A stretch of DNA of 36,473 bases, from the NCBI RefSeq assembly GCF_002086675.1, contig NZ_MVIF01000055.1:1-36473 (forward strand), in the 5' to 3' direction. The stretch is from Mycobacterium persicum. Its GTDB lineage: Bacteria; Actinomycetota; Actinomycetes; Mycobacteriales; Mycobacteriaceae. Positions within the stretch are counted from its first letter, which is position 1, and every line of letters begins with the position of its first letter. The notes below the pieces were generated by a model. That model saw only the letters and a program-made list of their open reading frames with translations. It was not told the origin of the DNA and searched no databases. This document shows positions 1-8,739 of the stretch, piece after piece. Both the position numbers and the translations under genes were made by a program.

Positions 1-2
1 GT

Positions 3-71
3 CATCAGTGGGACCTCCTCAAGCTCCCGAAAACTCTTACTGACGCCCACATCAACGAGCGTCTGAGCTGA
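3..71 (+). CDS. possible 3' end of a gene entering from the left
   Basis: One frame is open from the window edge to a TGA at 69-71 and gives a plausible protein tail of 22 residues ending in DAHINERLS. Its codon choice (GAC, CTC, AAG, ATC, AAC, GAG) is typical of mycobacterial genes. The other two forward frames also stop within about 70 bases but give low-complexity or unlikely peptides. I do not recognise the family. Too little is present to be sure that it is coding. Confidence 0.35.
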   Translation, partial: HQWDLLKLPKTLTDAHINERLS

Positions 72-398
72 GGGGGTCCCCATCACATGTCATCTTTCAG
101 TACCGCAAGTCGGCGCCAAGCAGGCCGTGTCACTAGAGCTCAGGGCGCGGACGTTGCAAACTCAGTCTTTGCCGACCCGGTGCCGGCCGCTAGGGACCGA
201 AGTCCCCAGCTCTTCGGGATCGGAGCCGGTGAACGGATGAATATTTCGCTTCCAGCAAGCGACGATGGATCTGAGGCCGGGGCACGCAGCGGGGTGCCGG
301 AGATCCGGATCGCCGGCCACGGTCCGTCATACTTGCGTTGACGGGACGCTACGGCGACGGGCAGCGCCCGATTTCGCAGCGTTGGATCTCACGCGACA
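72..398. other. non-coding stretch
   Basis: Between the possible gene end at 71 and the SDR stop codon at 399 I see no convincing gene. Open frames on both strands here are short, start without a ribosome-binding site and encode low-complexity Arg/Ala/Gly/Pro peptides of the kind GC-rich DNA produces by chance. No clear repeat, tRNA or promoter stands out. Confidence 0.5.
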
Positions 399-1202
399 TC
401 AGTGCATCCGGGCGCTACTGCCGAGGCCGATCTCCAGGACGCTGCCCGTGATGACCCCGGGGTCGGTGACCAGGTAGACCACTGCGCGGCTGACATCCTC
501 GGGCTGCAACCACGGCAGCGGTATCGGATTGCCTTTCATCATGCGGCGCACCAAATCATCGGGAACGTCGTCACTTCCGGTCGGCTGCACCATCGGTGTC
601 TGGGTGGTGGTCGGGCAGACCACGTTGACGGTGATGCCTTCCTTGGAAACCTCCAGGGCAAGCGACTTCGCCAGTCCGATGACACCCCACTTGGTGGCGT
701 TGTAGGCGGCGAGTTCGGGGATGCCCATTCGCCCACCCATCGAGGATGTCACCACGATCCGGCCGTAGCGCTGGCGGCGCATCGCCGGTATGGCCGCCCG
801 GAGGGTATGAAAGGTGCCGGTCAAGTTGGTGGCTACCAGCTGCTGCCACACCTGATCGCTGACGTCCTCCAGCCGCCCGGTGCTGACGATGCCGGCATTG
901 GCCACCACGATGTCCAGGCTGCCCAGCTCGGCGAGCGTCTGCTCCACCGCAGCGCTGACCCGTGCCGGGTCGCGGACGTCGAGGGTGATCGGCAGGCAGC
1001 GGCGGCCCAGCTTTTCCACGAGCTTGGCCGTATCCCGTAGCTCCGCTTCGGTACCGAGTGGGTAGCTCAGGTTTGCCACTGGCGCGGGCACGTCGCCGAC
1101 GACGATGTCCGCCCCCGCGGCCGCCAAGGCCAGGGCATGTGCGCGCCCCTGCCCCCGGGCCCCGCCGGTGATGAAGGCCACGCGTCCATCCAAGGCACCC
1201 AT
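399..1202 (-). CDS. mycofactocin-type SDR oxidoreductase
   Basis: This is an NAD(P)-dependent short-chain dehydrogenase/reductase of about 267 residues. The N-terminus carries the Rossmann nucleotide motif TGGARGQGRAHA. The NAG strand motif (VVANAGI) lies near the middle, and the catalytic Ser and Tyr-x3-Lys (YNATK) follow. The GARGQGRAHA signature, with the extra segment after the second strand (YPLGTEAELRDTAKLVEKLGRR), is characteristic of the mycofactocin-coupled SDR subfamily, whose tightly held nicotinamide is thought to be recycled through mycofactocin. That assignment follows from the family pattern and is not proven. The substrate, probably an alcohol or ketone, cannot be read from the sequence. 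I chose the ATG at 1202; a TTG three codons upstream is also possible. Neither start has a strong Shine-Dalgarno sequence. Confidence 0.88.
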   Translation of the reverse strand: MGALDGRVAFITGGARGQGRAHALALAAAGADIVVGDVPAPVANLSYPLGTEAELRDTAKLVEKLGRRCLPITLDVRDPARVSAAVEQTLAELGSLDIVVANAGIVSTGRLEDVSDQVWQQLVATNLTGTFHTLRAAIPAMRRQRYGRIVVTSSMGGRMGIPELAAYNATKWGVIGLAKSLALEVSKEGITVNVVCPTTTQTPMVQPTGSDDVPDDLVRRMMKGNPIPLPWLQPEDVSRAVVYLVTDPGVITGSVLEIGLGSSARMH

Positions 1203-1307
1203 AGCCGGCAACGTTAGCAGCCATGCTGGGCCATCGAGACAGCACCCGTTGGGCCACGAAACCGGTTGCAGAGACGGTTATTTCGCGTTTGGCGCCAGTT
1301 CAGCGGG

Positions 1308-1550
1308 CTATGGGCGAACGCGCCGGGGAATGCAGACGCCCCTGACGCACCCCATGACACCCCGAGGTGGCTTCGTCGCTCGGCGCGGCCGCTGGCAGCT
1401 GCCATCCGGGCAAGGCCGATCGTCCTCCCCATCGCTGACGTACTGCGTCTGGCCGGGGGTCAGCGGCTCGGCATGTGCCATCGGCTCGCCCGTCGCCACC
1501 ACCACGCCCGCCGCGAATGCGCCTGCTATCAACATCTTGAGGGCGACCAC
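1308..1550 (-). CDS. small secreted four-cysteine protein
   Basis: This 80-residue protein starts with GTG, preceded at eight bases by an excellent ribosome-binding site (AGGAGG on the minus strand), which makes it a credible gene. Residues 1 to about 27 form a signal peptide: a short positive end, a hydrophobic Ala/Val/Gly core and an AHA cleavage site. The mature part is short and basic, with two cysteine pairs, CPDGSC and CMGCV..GVC-like spacing near the end, so one or two disulfide bonds outside the membrane are likely. I do not recognise the family. It lies upstream of the SDR on the same strand, about 105 bases away. Confidence 0.68.
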   Translation of the reverse strand: MVALKMLIAGAFAAGVVVATGEPMAHAEPLTPGQTQYVSDGEDDRPCPDGSCQRPRRATKPPRGVMGCVRGVCIPRRVRP

Positions 1551-1658
1551 TGGAATCGCCTCCTCACACCTAGCGACGTGATTAGATAATAATCTTAACT
1601 TTTGCCTAGTATCGGTTTCCGGGGAGCGTAGCGCGCCAAGGCGCCAACCCGCTTCGTT

Positions 1659-2882
1659 TCAGCGTGCGATCGCCGGCGACTTTTCGTCGGTTGGGGCCTG
1701 CTGGCGACAGCCCGGCAACTCGTCGGGTGGTTCGACGCGCAACATTGTGGCTATCGGCGCATCGGTGGACGAATGCAGCGCGATCGACAGGGCAATGGTG
1801 ACCGCGACGACATCGAAAACCAGCTCTCTGTCGGCTATCCCCGCCTGTAGCGCCAGCAGCCCGTAGACAACGGAGGCGAAACCTTTCGGCCCGAACCACG
1901 CCGCGGTCAGTCGCTCCTGTCTAGTGAGGCGGGTCCGCATAAGTGACAGCAACATCGCGGCCGGCCGGATCGTCGCGATGACGATCACTGCGAAAACCCA
2001 AGCGCGCCAACTCAATCCCGATAGCCACTCCGGGGTGAGCAACGCGCCGAATACGATCAACGCGGCGAACTTGGTGACCTCCGACAGCAGATCGCCGAAG
2101 CGTTGAAACTCCGCTGCTGCGACGTGGTCGAGGGTGGCCAGTGTCGAACCGGCGGCAAACGCGGCCAGGTAGGGGTTGGCGTGCGTAAGGTGGCAGCCGG
2201 TATACACCACCACCGCGATCGCAAGGGGGCCTAGAGGCTGCAGGTGCGGTTCTGCGGTGAGTACCTTCGCCCGCCAGGCCAATGCCGCGCCGGCGGCGAC
2301 GCCGACGCCGAGTGCCAGCCCGAGCACCAGCTCCTCGCCGACCTTCACCAGTTCGGACCCGGCGCCCTGGGCGGTGGCCAGGAAGATCATCACGAAGGGC
2401 AGAGCCAGTCCGTCGTTCAAACCGGATTCCACATTGAGCAGCCGGCGTAACCGTTGCGGAATGTCGGAGCGCCCGACGATAGCGGCTGCGAAGACGGGAT
2501 CAGTGGGGGACAGGATGGCCCCAACCAAAAATGCGGTCGGCCAGTTCAGACCGGCCAGGAAATGGGCCGGCACCGCGATCCCGATCATGGTCAACGGCAT
2601 GCCCATCCCCAGCGCGCGGCCCGATAAAGACCAATTTTCGCGCAGCTCTTGAAGATTGGCCCGCTGACCGTCGGTGAACAAGACGGTGAACAGCGCGACG
2701 TCGGCAAGTGTGGCGACGAGCGGGTCGTTCGGGCCGATCTTGTTCCAGGCGAGGATCCCCGGCCCGAGTACGGCGCCGGCGACGAGGAACATCAGCGCAC
2801 TCGACAGTACGGTCCGGGCAGCAACCCCGGACAGCGACACGCTGATCAGGAGCACCACGCCGAACGCCAGGATAAGGGTCAC
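1659..2882 (-). CDS. CPA1-family Na+(K+)/H+ antiporter
   Basis: This 407-residue integral membrane protein has roughly a dozen hydrophobic helices. It carries hallmarks of the NhaP/CPA1 monovalent cation:proton antiporters: LSPTDPV in the middle of the fold and, about 35 residues later, ESGLNDG, whose acidic residue pair takes part in ion and proton exchange. The expected job is exchange of cytoplasmic Na+ or K+ for protons in pH or salt homeostasis. The start is GTG, with GGAG five bases upstream. The gene follows the DUF4396 membrane protein by 36 bases on the same strand, so the two are probably co-transcribed. The short charged C-terminus (about 30 residues) is cytoplasmic and lacks a TrkA-type regulatory domain. 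Confidence 0.9.
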   Translation of the reverse strand: MTLILAFGVVLLISVSLSGVAARTVLSSALMFLVAGAVLGPGILAWNKIGPNDPLVATLADVALFTVLFTDGQRANLQELRENWSLSGRALGMGMPLTMIGIAVPAHFLAGLNWPTAFLVGAILSPTDPVFAAAIVGRSDIPQRLRRLLNVESGLNDGLALPFVMIFLATAQGAGSELVKVGEELVLGLALGVGVAAGAALAWRAKVLTAEPHLQPLGPLAIAVVVYTGCHLTHANPYLAAFAAGSTLATLDHVAAAEFQRFGDLLSEVTKFAALIVFGALLTPEWLSGLSWRAWVFAVIVIATIRPAAMLLSLMRTRLTRQERLTAAWFGPKGFASVVYGLLALQAGIADRELVFDVVAVTIALSIALHSSTDAPIATMLRVEPPDELPGCRQQAPTDEKSPAIAR

Positions 2883-2918
2883 TGAAACTCCATTTCGGCG
2901 GTGGCAAACACGCAGCCG

Positions 2919-3614
2919 CTACATAGCTTCTTTGATTCCGCGGCGAATCAGCCAGACGTTCGCCGGCCACGCCGTCGCGAACCCGATGATCATGCCGATC
3001 TGCATCAGAAACCAGTACGCGGCGGTGTCGGGATGTAGCGGTGAAGCCGGAAACAGCACGAACGACATCACTGCCATCCAGCCGAACAGCCCCACCTCGA
3101 ATGCGGTCAGCGACAAGACGTCGGCTTTGGCCGCCGCTACCATGCCGTCGCGGAAACCTAGGCCACGCATCGGCGCAATCGCGTAGTACTGGAACAAGAT
3201 TCCCAACGCCAGCGCGGCCACATAGTCGCCGATGTACTCGGGCAGCAGAGCACGGCCAAGCAATTCCACGCCCAAGGCGAAAACCGCGAACTCGGCAATG
3301 ATGTCGCCAAGGGTGCATCCCGCGCCACAGTGACTGACCCCGATGGCAGTGGTGGCCCACTTCGGTTTGTCAGGCGGCCGGTTAAGCTGGTGCTGTCGAA
3401 GCCACCGCCGGCTGTTCGGTCGGCCGTAACGCCAATACATCCACACCGCGGCCGGCCCGAAGTACAGCGCGGTAATCGGCCAGACGGCTTCCATAATGCC
3501 CATTCGCTGCCGATAACCGCGAGCGTAGACGTCGATCAAAATGATCACCGCCGAGGCGAAGCCTGATGCCAAGGCGATCCATGCGATCGTGGTCAACCAG
3601 GTAGGCGGCACCAT
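2919..3614 (-). CDS. DUF4396 integral membrane protein
   Basis: This protein of 231 residues has about five to six transmembrane helices. It begins MVPPTWLTTIAW, and the pattern 'membrane helix, YFGPAAVWMYWRYG, SHCGAGCTLGD, membrane helices' matches DUF4396 proteins. The conserved SHCGAGCTLGDIIAE segment, with its His and two Cys, may bind a metal or form a redox site; that is inference. Reading could extend 49 codons upstream, but that part is Arg-rich and unlike the family, so I chose the ATG at 3614. No strong Shine-Dalgarno is visible. It is probably the first gene of an operon with the downstream antiporter (36-base gap), which suggests a shared role in ion or envelope stress. The function of the family is not known to me. 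Confidence 0.82.
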   Translation of the reverse strand: MVPPTWLTTIAWIALASGFASAVIILIDVYARGYRQRMGIMEAVWPITALYFGPAAVWMYWRYGRPNSRRWLRQHQLNRPPDKPKWATTAIGVSHCGAGCTLGDIIAEFAVFALGVELLGRALLPEYIGDYVAALALGILFQYYAIAPMRGLGFRDGMVAAAKADVLSLTAFEVGLFGWMAVMSFVLFPASPLHPDTAAYWFLMQIGMIIGFATAWPANVWLIRRGIKEAM

Positions 3615-3847
3615 TATCGGAGTCCGACGAAGGTCATGGGCCCAGTGGATCCGGTCGCCTGCCACCTTTCTCGGATGGCGCTGGAACACGTTGCGGCAGT
3701 CGTGGGATTGCCGGTAGCGGCCGAAAGGTCCGGTTGGGCAAGCCAACACGCGTGGCCTCATCGACAGAGCAGGTCATGGGTGTCTTCCGGTTGCGGGGCG
3801 TTTGTGGTTTACCCCAAGCAGCCCAATCCGAAACGGCCTAGACGGGA

Positions 3848-4855
3848 TCACTGGCGGGCGGCGGCGCCGGCGATGCCGGCCAGTACCGCGCCGGCCGCCA
3901 CCGCCAACGGTTTGGCGTTCTCACGCAGCCACCACTGGGCGCTGACCGCGTGCGAGCGACTGTCGAAATCTCCATGCGCGCCAAAATCTTTACCGTCTTC
4001 GTCGTCCACCGGTTGCCACAGATTGGCGTCTTGAGTGTTGGGTTGATCGGTCTGCTGCGACGAGTAGCCGTTGCGGGCCAGATAGCGGTCGAGCAAGGCG
4101 GGAACAAGCCGCTGGCCCAACAGGGTCGCGGTGGTGCTGGCGCCCACCCAGTATTCCTTGCGCTTGGGGTGTTTCGCCGCATAGTAGACCGCGCGCGCCG
4201 CGACCTCCGGTTGGTAGATCGGTGGCACCGGTTGCGGCTGCCGGGGCAACCGGGACAACACCCAGGAGAACTGTGGAGTGTTCAGCGCCGGCATCTGGAC
4301 GACGGTCACATGGACGTTGCTGTTGTCATGGAGCAGCTCGGTGCGCAATGACTCGGTGAATCCGTTGACCGCGTGTTTGGCCCCGCAGTAGACCGATTGC
4401 AGCGGGATCGAGCGGTGGCTCAGGGCGGACCCGACCTGAACGATCGTGCCGCGATCGCGGGACCGCATGCGGCGCAACGCCGCCATGGTGCCCCAGACGA
4501 AGCCGAGATAGGTCACCTCGGTGGCGCGGCGGTATTCGTCGGGAGTGATCTCGTGGAACGGGGCGAACACGGATGTGAACGCCACATTGACCCATACGTC
4601 GATCGCACCGAATCGGCTCTCCACCTGCTCGGCCGCGGCATCGACCTCGTCGAAGCTGGCGACGTCGGTCGGTATCGCCAGCGCCTGCCCGCCGCCCTGC
4701 TCCACCTCCGCCGCCGCCGCGTCCAGCCCGGCCTGGCCGCGGGCCAGCAACCCTACTCGGGCACCGTGTTTGCCGAATTCGCGGGCGGCCGCTCGCCCGA
4801 CGCCGGCGCTGGCTCCGGTGATGACCACCGTCGACGGGGACTTTGAGAGGGTCAC
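3848..4855 (-). CDS. SDR-family oxidoreductase with long C-terminal tail
   Basis: This 335-residue protein is a classical SDR with a C-terminal extension. The N-terminus has the nucleotide-binding motif TGASAGVG. The family's NAG motif reads VNVAF here, and the active site has a Ser followed by YCGAK (Tyr-x3-Lys). Residues beyond about 255 form a linker, a charged Asp-rich stretch and a final Ala/Gly hydrophobic helix (VAAGAVLAGIAGAA), which may anchor the enzyme to the membrane. The GTG start at 4855 is fixed by AAAGGAGA five bases upstream; a longer reading frame exists but lacks a site. The substrate is unknown. The gene stands alone, 233 bases from the DUF4396 gene. Confidence 0.87.
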   Translation of the reverse strand: MTLSKSPSTVVITGASAGVGRAAAREFGKHGARVGLLARGQAGLDAAAAEVEQGGGQALAIPTDVASFDEVDAAAEQVESRFGAIDVWVNVAFTSVFAPFHEITPDEYRRATEVTYLGFVWGTMAALRRMRSRDRGTIVQVGSALSHRSIPLQSVYCGAKHAVNGFTESLRTELLHDNSNVHVTVVQMPALNTPQFSWVLSRLPRQPQPVPPIYQPEVAARAVYYAAKHPKRKEYWVGASTTATLLGQRLVPALLDRYLARNGYSSQQTDQPNTQDANLWQPVDDEDGKDFGAHGDFDSRSHAVSAQWWLRENAKPLAVAAGAVLAGIAGAAARQ

Positions 4856-4860
4856 GGGAT

Positions 4861-4868
4861 TCTCCTTT
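4861..4868 (-). promoter_or_regulatory. ribosome-binding site deciding the SDR start
   Basis: The minus strand reads AAAGGAGA here, five bases before the GTG at 4855. This supports the shorter 335-residue product over the upstream-extended frame, which has no such site. Confidence 0.7.
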
Positions 4869-5150
4869 GCTGCTGCGTTTGGTGGGGCGAGTCGTCGTGA
4901 CCGATGCGCAAGCTCGCCGGACACCGCGGACATGACTGTGTGGACAACCGCTTGCGGTATCCATCGAGACGCTGGGCGCTTCTCATCACGCCCACCGGTT
5001 ACCCCGTTGGGCAGGTGTTTAAGTCGCGGACTTGATGCCTGCCGTTGTGAGGGCTCCGTAGCGTCGGCCGGGTGCCGACTCGATGAAACCGGCGAACATC
5101 CGATCTACCGTGGTAAGCGGGCGTTGGGCGGGTAGTGGAGGGTGCGTGCG

Positions 5151-5573
5151 TTGACCGCGAACATGTACATCGCCGTAGTCGTCGTGGTGGTTGCCGCCCA
5201 CTTCGCCTACATCGCCTACCTGGTGGTCGGCGGGTTTGTCGCGTTGCGATGGCGTCGGACGATTGCCTGTCATGCGTTCGCTGTCGGCTGGTCGGTGGTG
5301 AGTTTCACCGGCCACCTCAACTGTCCGCTGACGGGTCTCGAGCGATGGGGCAGGGCCCATGCCGGGATGGTGCCGCTGCCGCCGGACGGATTCATCGCGC
5401 ACTACATCACCGGAGTGGTGTATCCGTCCGGGTGGTCCGCCCCGGTCGCGATCGCCGTCTTCGCGCTCGTCGCAGTGTCGTGGATCCTGGTGTTTGGGTG
5501 GCAGGCGCGGCGCCGAACGGCCGATGCGAACAGTGAGCGGCAAGCTCACGACCCGTCCCAGATCACCGGGTAA
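5151..5573 (+). CDS. DUF2784 small membrane protein
   Basis: This protein of about 140 residues has three to four hydrophobic helices. The pattern is typical of DUF2784: an N-terminal helix with HFAYIAYLVVGGF, then HLNCPLTGLE, then a segment with FIAHYITGVVYP, then a last helix before a charged tail. The family carries conserved His, Cys and Glu residues but has no established function. I favour the TTG at 5151 because GGAGG lies eight bases upstream; a GTG at 5142 overlaps that site, and an ATG at 5163 is also possible. The gene is divergent from the SDR at 3848-4855, with about 295 bases between them that hold both promoters and a short AAGTC-GCG-GACTT inverted repeat at 5021-5033. Confidence 0.78.
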   Translation: MTANMYIAVVVVVVAAHFAYIAYLVVGGFVALRWRRTIACHAFAVGWSVVSFTGHLNCPLTGLERWGRAHAGMVPLPPDGFIAHYITGVVYPSGWSAPVAIAVFALVAVSWILVFGWQARRRTADANSERQAHDPSQITG

Positions 5574-5950
5574 CCGAAAAATGACTCGGCAACAATCTCC
5601 GCGCGCGCCGATTGCCCGGCAGCGGGCCGGGTAACCGCGGACGTGCGGGCGGCCGCTGCTGGTGCCCTCCTACTGACCGGGCCGGCGTTGTTGGCCGTTG
5701 TGGCCGTGCCGCCGGCCGCGGCGAGGTTCCGGGGGCGGCGCGTATCGGACGGTAGCGGTCTCGGCGATATTGCTCGGTCTTGATCTGGTTCGCCGCAACG
5801 CCTGGCCCGGGGTACCTCCTCGGAAGGTGGCTCGAGGTTGGTTTCGCCGTCGGGTTCAGCGGGTATATCCGGTGCGATCGAAGGGGCGCCGTGCCCCGCC
5901 GCTTTGGATGCGGGTCGAAACACACCTCGGTTGAGTGGGAGGAGTGGCCG
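5574..5950 (+). other. gene-free stretch with a hydrophobic ORF remnant
   Basis: No intact gene is supported here. One forward frame, from a GTG at 5643 to a TGA at 5781-5783, encodes 46 residues with a strong hydrophobic helix (GALLLTGPALLAVVAVPPAA) followed by an Arg-rich tail. It has no ribosome-binding site and could be the remnant of a membrane protein. The end of the stretch supplies the RBS of the next gene (GGGAGGAG, 5938-5945). Confidence 0.4.
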
Positions 5951-6880
5951 ATGACTGCCGTCGAGGAAATGCGGCACGACGGATACCCAACACATCGCCG
6001 CAAGGTTCGGTTCGACTGGTCGCACACGCCGTTGCACTGGGTTCCTGGCGACCCGTTCAGCACCCACATGCTCAATGAGCTGCACTTGTTGTTGCCGGCG
6101 GGCGAGCGGTGGTTCATCCGGGTCGTCGACGAGGCAGCGCCGTTGGTCGACGACCCCGAACTCGAAGCCGCGATCAAGCCCTTCATCCAGCAGGAGTCAT
6201 GGCACGCCTGGGCGCACCAGGTCGTCCTCGACCACCTCGCCGAGCAAGGCATCGACACCCAGCCCTACACCCAGCAGCTGGAAAAGTGGCTGGCCAAGCT
6301 GGGAAACCAACGCACCAACTGGCCCAAGCCGTTACAACGGTGGTGGCTTTACCGACGGGTGGCCGACGTCGCGGCGCTGGAACACTTCACCGCGGTGCTC
6401 GGCCAGTGGGTGATCCAAAACCGGGGTCTCGACTATGCCGGCACCGACCCGGTCATGCTGGATCTGCTGCGCTGGCATGGGGCCGAGGAAATCGAGCACC
6501 GCTCCTTGGTGTTCGACGTCTACCAGAACATCTGCGGGAACTACGCGATCAGAGCATTCTCGATGTTGATGACGGCGCCGCTATTCGTGTCGTGGTGGAT
6601 TGCCGGAGCCCGCTACCTGATGGCCAACGACCCGACCATAGACGCGAAGTGGCGTTGGCGGGACTGGCTGCGAGCGGCGCGCCAGTACAAGTTGCCGGGT
6701 CCGTGGCGGATTCTTGTGACGGTGCCGCTCCGCTACCTGCGGCCGAGTCATCACCCGAGCACCGAGGCGTCGACGCAGATGGCGATGGACTATCTCGAAC
6801 ATTCGCCCGCCGCGACTGCTGCCCGGCAGAAAGCCGCTCGGGCACAACCAGATCCGGACGACGACCAGTCACCCGGGTAA
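5951..6880 (+). CDS. PF10118-type metal-dependent hydrolase
   Basis: This protein of 309 residues matches the predicted metal-dependent hydrolase family PF10118/COG3687. The recognisable pattern is an N-terminal RKVRFDWS..PLHWVPGDPF segment followed by helical His/Glu motifs: FIQQESWHAWAH, ALEHFTAVLG and WHGAEEIEHRSLVFDVY. The repeated ExxH pairs resemble a ferritin-like di-metal centre, so the 'hydrolase' label is a family name and the activity is uncertain. The ATG at 5951 is preceded by a very good RBS (GGGAGGAG, then six bases); upstream codons in the same frame do not fit the family. It leads a plus-strand run with a small membrane protein and CYP135B1. Confidence 0.83.
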   Translation: MTAVEEMRHDGYPTHRRKVRFDWSHTPLHWVPGDPFSTHMLNELHLLLPAGERWFIRVVDEAAPLVDDPELEAAIKPFIQQESWHAWAHQVVLDHLAEQGIDTQPYTQQLEKWLAKLGNQRTNWPKPLQRWWLYRRVADVAALEHFTAVLGQWVIQNRGLDYAGTDPVMLDLLRWHGAEEIEHRSLVFDVYQNICGNYAIRAFSMLMTAPLFVSWWIAGARYLMANDPTIDAKWRWRDWLRAARQYKLPGPWRILVTVPLRYLRPSHHPSTEASTQMAMDYLEHSPAATAARQKAARAQPDPDDDQSPG

Positions 6881-6930
6881 GCGCGGTAAGGTAAGCCGAC
6901 CCGCCACCCGGCCCGATGGGAGATTGCAGA

Positions 6931-7194
6931 GTGGCAACCTTGCGGCGGTACGTCGTCATCCAGCTGATGATGTTCGTCTTCGGCATTGTCGGACCGATTT
7001 TTCTGGTCATGTTTTTCCTGTCGCAGCCAGATCCGACCATGAAGTGGTCGTACTGGATCGGGCTCTTCGTTACCTACGCCGACGTGATGATCGCGCTCGC
7101 ACTCACCGCCGCCGGTGCCGACACGCCAGGTAAGCGGCTGACAGCCGGGCTTGGTAGCCAGCGGCACCGAACCGGGCATTCCTCAGGACGTTGA
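6931..7194 (+). CDS. small two-helix membrane protein
   Basis: This protein of 87 residues contains two clear transmembrane helices (VVIQLMMFVFGIVGPIFLVM and a second at WSYWIGLFVTYADVMIALAL) and a short basic tail. The GTG at 6931 is chosen because GGGAGA lies seven bases upstream. It sits 50 bases after the PF10118 gene and 31 bases before the P450, on the same strand, so co-transcription with both is likely. I do not know the family. A membrane partner for the P450 or the hydrolase is possible but unproven. Confidence 0.68.
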   Translation: MATLRRYVVIQLMMFVFGIVGPIFLVMFFLSQPDPTMKWSYWIGLFVTYADVMIALALTAAGADTPGKRLTAGLGSQRHRTGHSSGR

Positions 7195-7225
7195 CCCCAG
7201 GCCCGGTAACGCCGAACATCGGGTT

Positions 7226-8623
7226 ATGTCGATCGGCAGGGCCGCGTCCGGGACGCTACCGCGCGGACCCCGGCTGCCCCGGTGGGTGCAGGCGTTAATG
7301 ATGTTGACCCGTGGTTCGCATTTCGTGGACGGGTGTCACCGCCGCTATGGCGGCGTCTTCACCCTGAGGGTGGCCGGGGTGGGGACGATCGTCTATCTTG
7401 CTGACCCGGCCGACATCAAGACGGTGTTCGCCGGTGACCCGAGCGTCTTTCACGCCGGCGAAGCGAATTCGATATTGCGGGGGCTGCTCGGCGACAGCTC
7501 GCTGCTGGTGATCGACGACGACATGCACCGGGATCGTCGCCGCATGATGCTGCCGCCATTCCACCGCGACGCGGTCACGCGGCAGGCCCGGCTGATGGCC
7601 GAGATCGCCGCGGAGAACATCGCCACCTGGCCCGTGGGACGTGCTTTCGCGGTGGCGCCCAAGATGTCCGAGATCACCCTCGAGGTGATCCTGCGGACCG
7701 TGGTCGGTGCCAGTGACCCGGCCCGGCTGGCTGCGCTGCGCGATGTCATGCCCCGGCTACTCAGCGTGGCTCCGTGGGACTCGCTGGCACTGGTCAAGCC
7801 CGACCTGCTGCGCCATCGCTGGTGGCGACGGCTGCGTCGCCGCATCGCAGAAGCGGACCAGCTGCTCTACGCCGAGATCGCCGATCGACGCGCTGACCCC
7901 GACCTCGCGACACGCACCGACGCTCTGGCGATGCTGGTCCGCGCCGCAGACGACGACACGGGTCCGCTCACCGACACCGAGCTTCGCGACCAGTTGATGA
8001 CGTTGCTGGTGGCCGGCCACGACACCACGGCGACCGCGTTGTCGTGGGCGCTGGAGCGGCTGACGCGCCACCCGGCCGTCCTCGCCAAGGCGGTACGGGC
8101 CGCCGATGCCAGTGCGGCGGGTGACCCGGCCGGCGACGAGTATCTGGATGCGCTGGCAAAGGAGACGCTGCGGAGCCGCTCGGTGGTGTTCGACGTGGGC
8201 CGGGTTCTGACCAGGCCGGTGGAGCTGGCCGGTTATCGACTGCCCGCGGGAACCATGGTTGCTCCGGGGATTGGTCTGGTACATGGCAGCGCCACGCTGT
8301 ACCCCGAACCCGACCGGTTCGATCCGGATCGCATGCTCGGCGCGACATTGAGTCCGGTCACGTGGTTCCCCTTCGGCGGCGGTAACCGGCGTTGTCTCGG
8401 CGCGACCTTCGCCCTGGTCGAGATGCGGGTGGTCCTGCGGGAGATCTTGCGGCGGGTCGCATTGACGACCACCACCGCATCCGGTGAACGGCAGAAGCTC
8501 AAGCACGTGATCGTGGTGCCTCATCGCGGCGCGCGGATCCGCATCCGGGCGATCAATGACGTGCCGCCGGTACCGGGGGCCGCGGCTCCGCTGGCGAGTC
8601 ACGGAGCCAGCGGCATGAGCTGA
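7226..8623 (+). CDS. cyp135B1: cytochrome P450 CYP135B1-like
   Basis: This is a cytochrome P450 monooxygenase of 465 residues. The I-helix oxygen motif reads AGHDTT, the ExxR motif is ETLR, and the haem-ligand loop is FPFGGGNRRCLG with the axial Cys. The overall sequence closely resembles what I remember of M. tuberculosis CYP135B1 (Rv0568, about 472 residues). The residues just after ExxR read SRSVV, where P450s usually carry a Pro (RPV-like); this is a small oddity. The substrate is not known. I chose the ATG at 7226, whose product lines up with the family start (MS...LPRGPRL); a GTG at 7151 would add 25 unlike residues. No redox partner gene is adjacent. Confidence 0.93.
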   Translation: MSIGRAASGTLPRGPRLPRWVQALMMLTRGSHFVDGCHRRYGGVFTLRVAGVGTIVYLADPADIKTVFAGDPSVFHAGEANSILRGLLGDSSLLVIDDDMHRDRRRMMLPPFHRDAVTRQARLMAEIAAENIATWPVGRAFAVAPKMSEITLEVILRTVVGASDPARLAALRDVMPRLLSVAPWDSLALVKPDLLRHRWWRRLRRRIAEADQLLYAEIADRRADPDLATRTDALAMLVRAADDDTGPLTDTELRDQLMTLLVAGHDTTATALSWALERLTRHPAVLAKAVRAADASAAGDPAGDEYLDALAKETLRSRSVVFDVGRVLTRPVELAGYRLPAGTMVAPGIGLVHGSATLYPEPDRFDPDRMLGATLSPVTWFPFGGGNRRCLGATFALVEMRVVLREILRRVALTTTTASGERQKLKHVIVVPHRGARIRIRAINDVPPVPGAAAPLASHGASGMS

Positions 8624-8739
8624 CGGCCCCTGGTGGTGCAGATCCGCCGAGCGAGGCTCGTAGGCCTGGTTGCAGTGTGCAGCTTCCGCGTATGGCGGTG
8701 TGCTGCAACGTAATTGTGGTCTTAGCTATGGGGATTCGT

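Noticed and set aside
87..341. Plus-strand frame of 84 codons near the left edge
   Set aside because: No RBS, low-complexity composition and no recognisable family; probably chance in GC-rich DNA.
5021..5033. AAGTC-GCG-GACTT as a DosR box before the DUF2784 gene
   Set aside because: Half-sites are in the wrong order and too short for the DosR pattern; DUF2784 is not a known DosR target.
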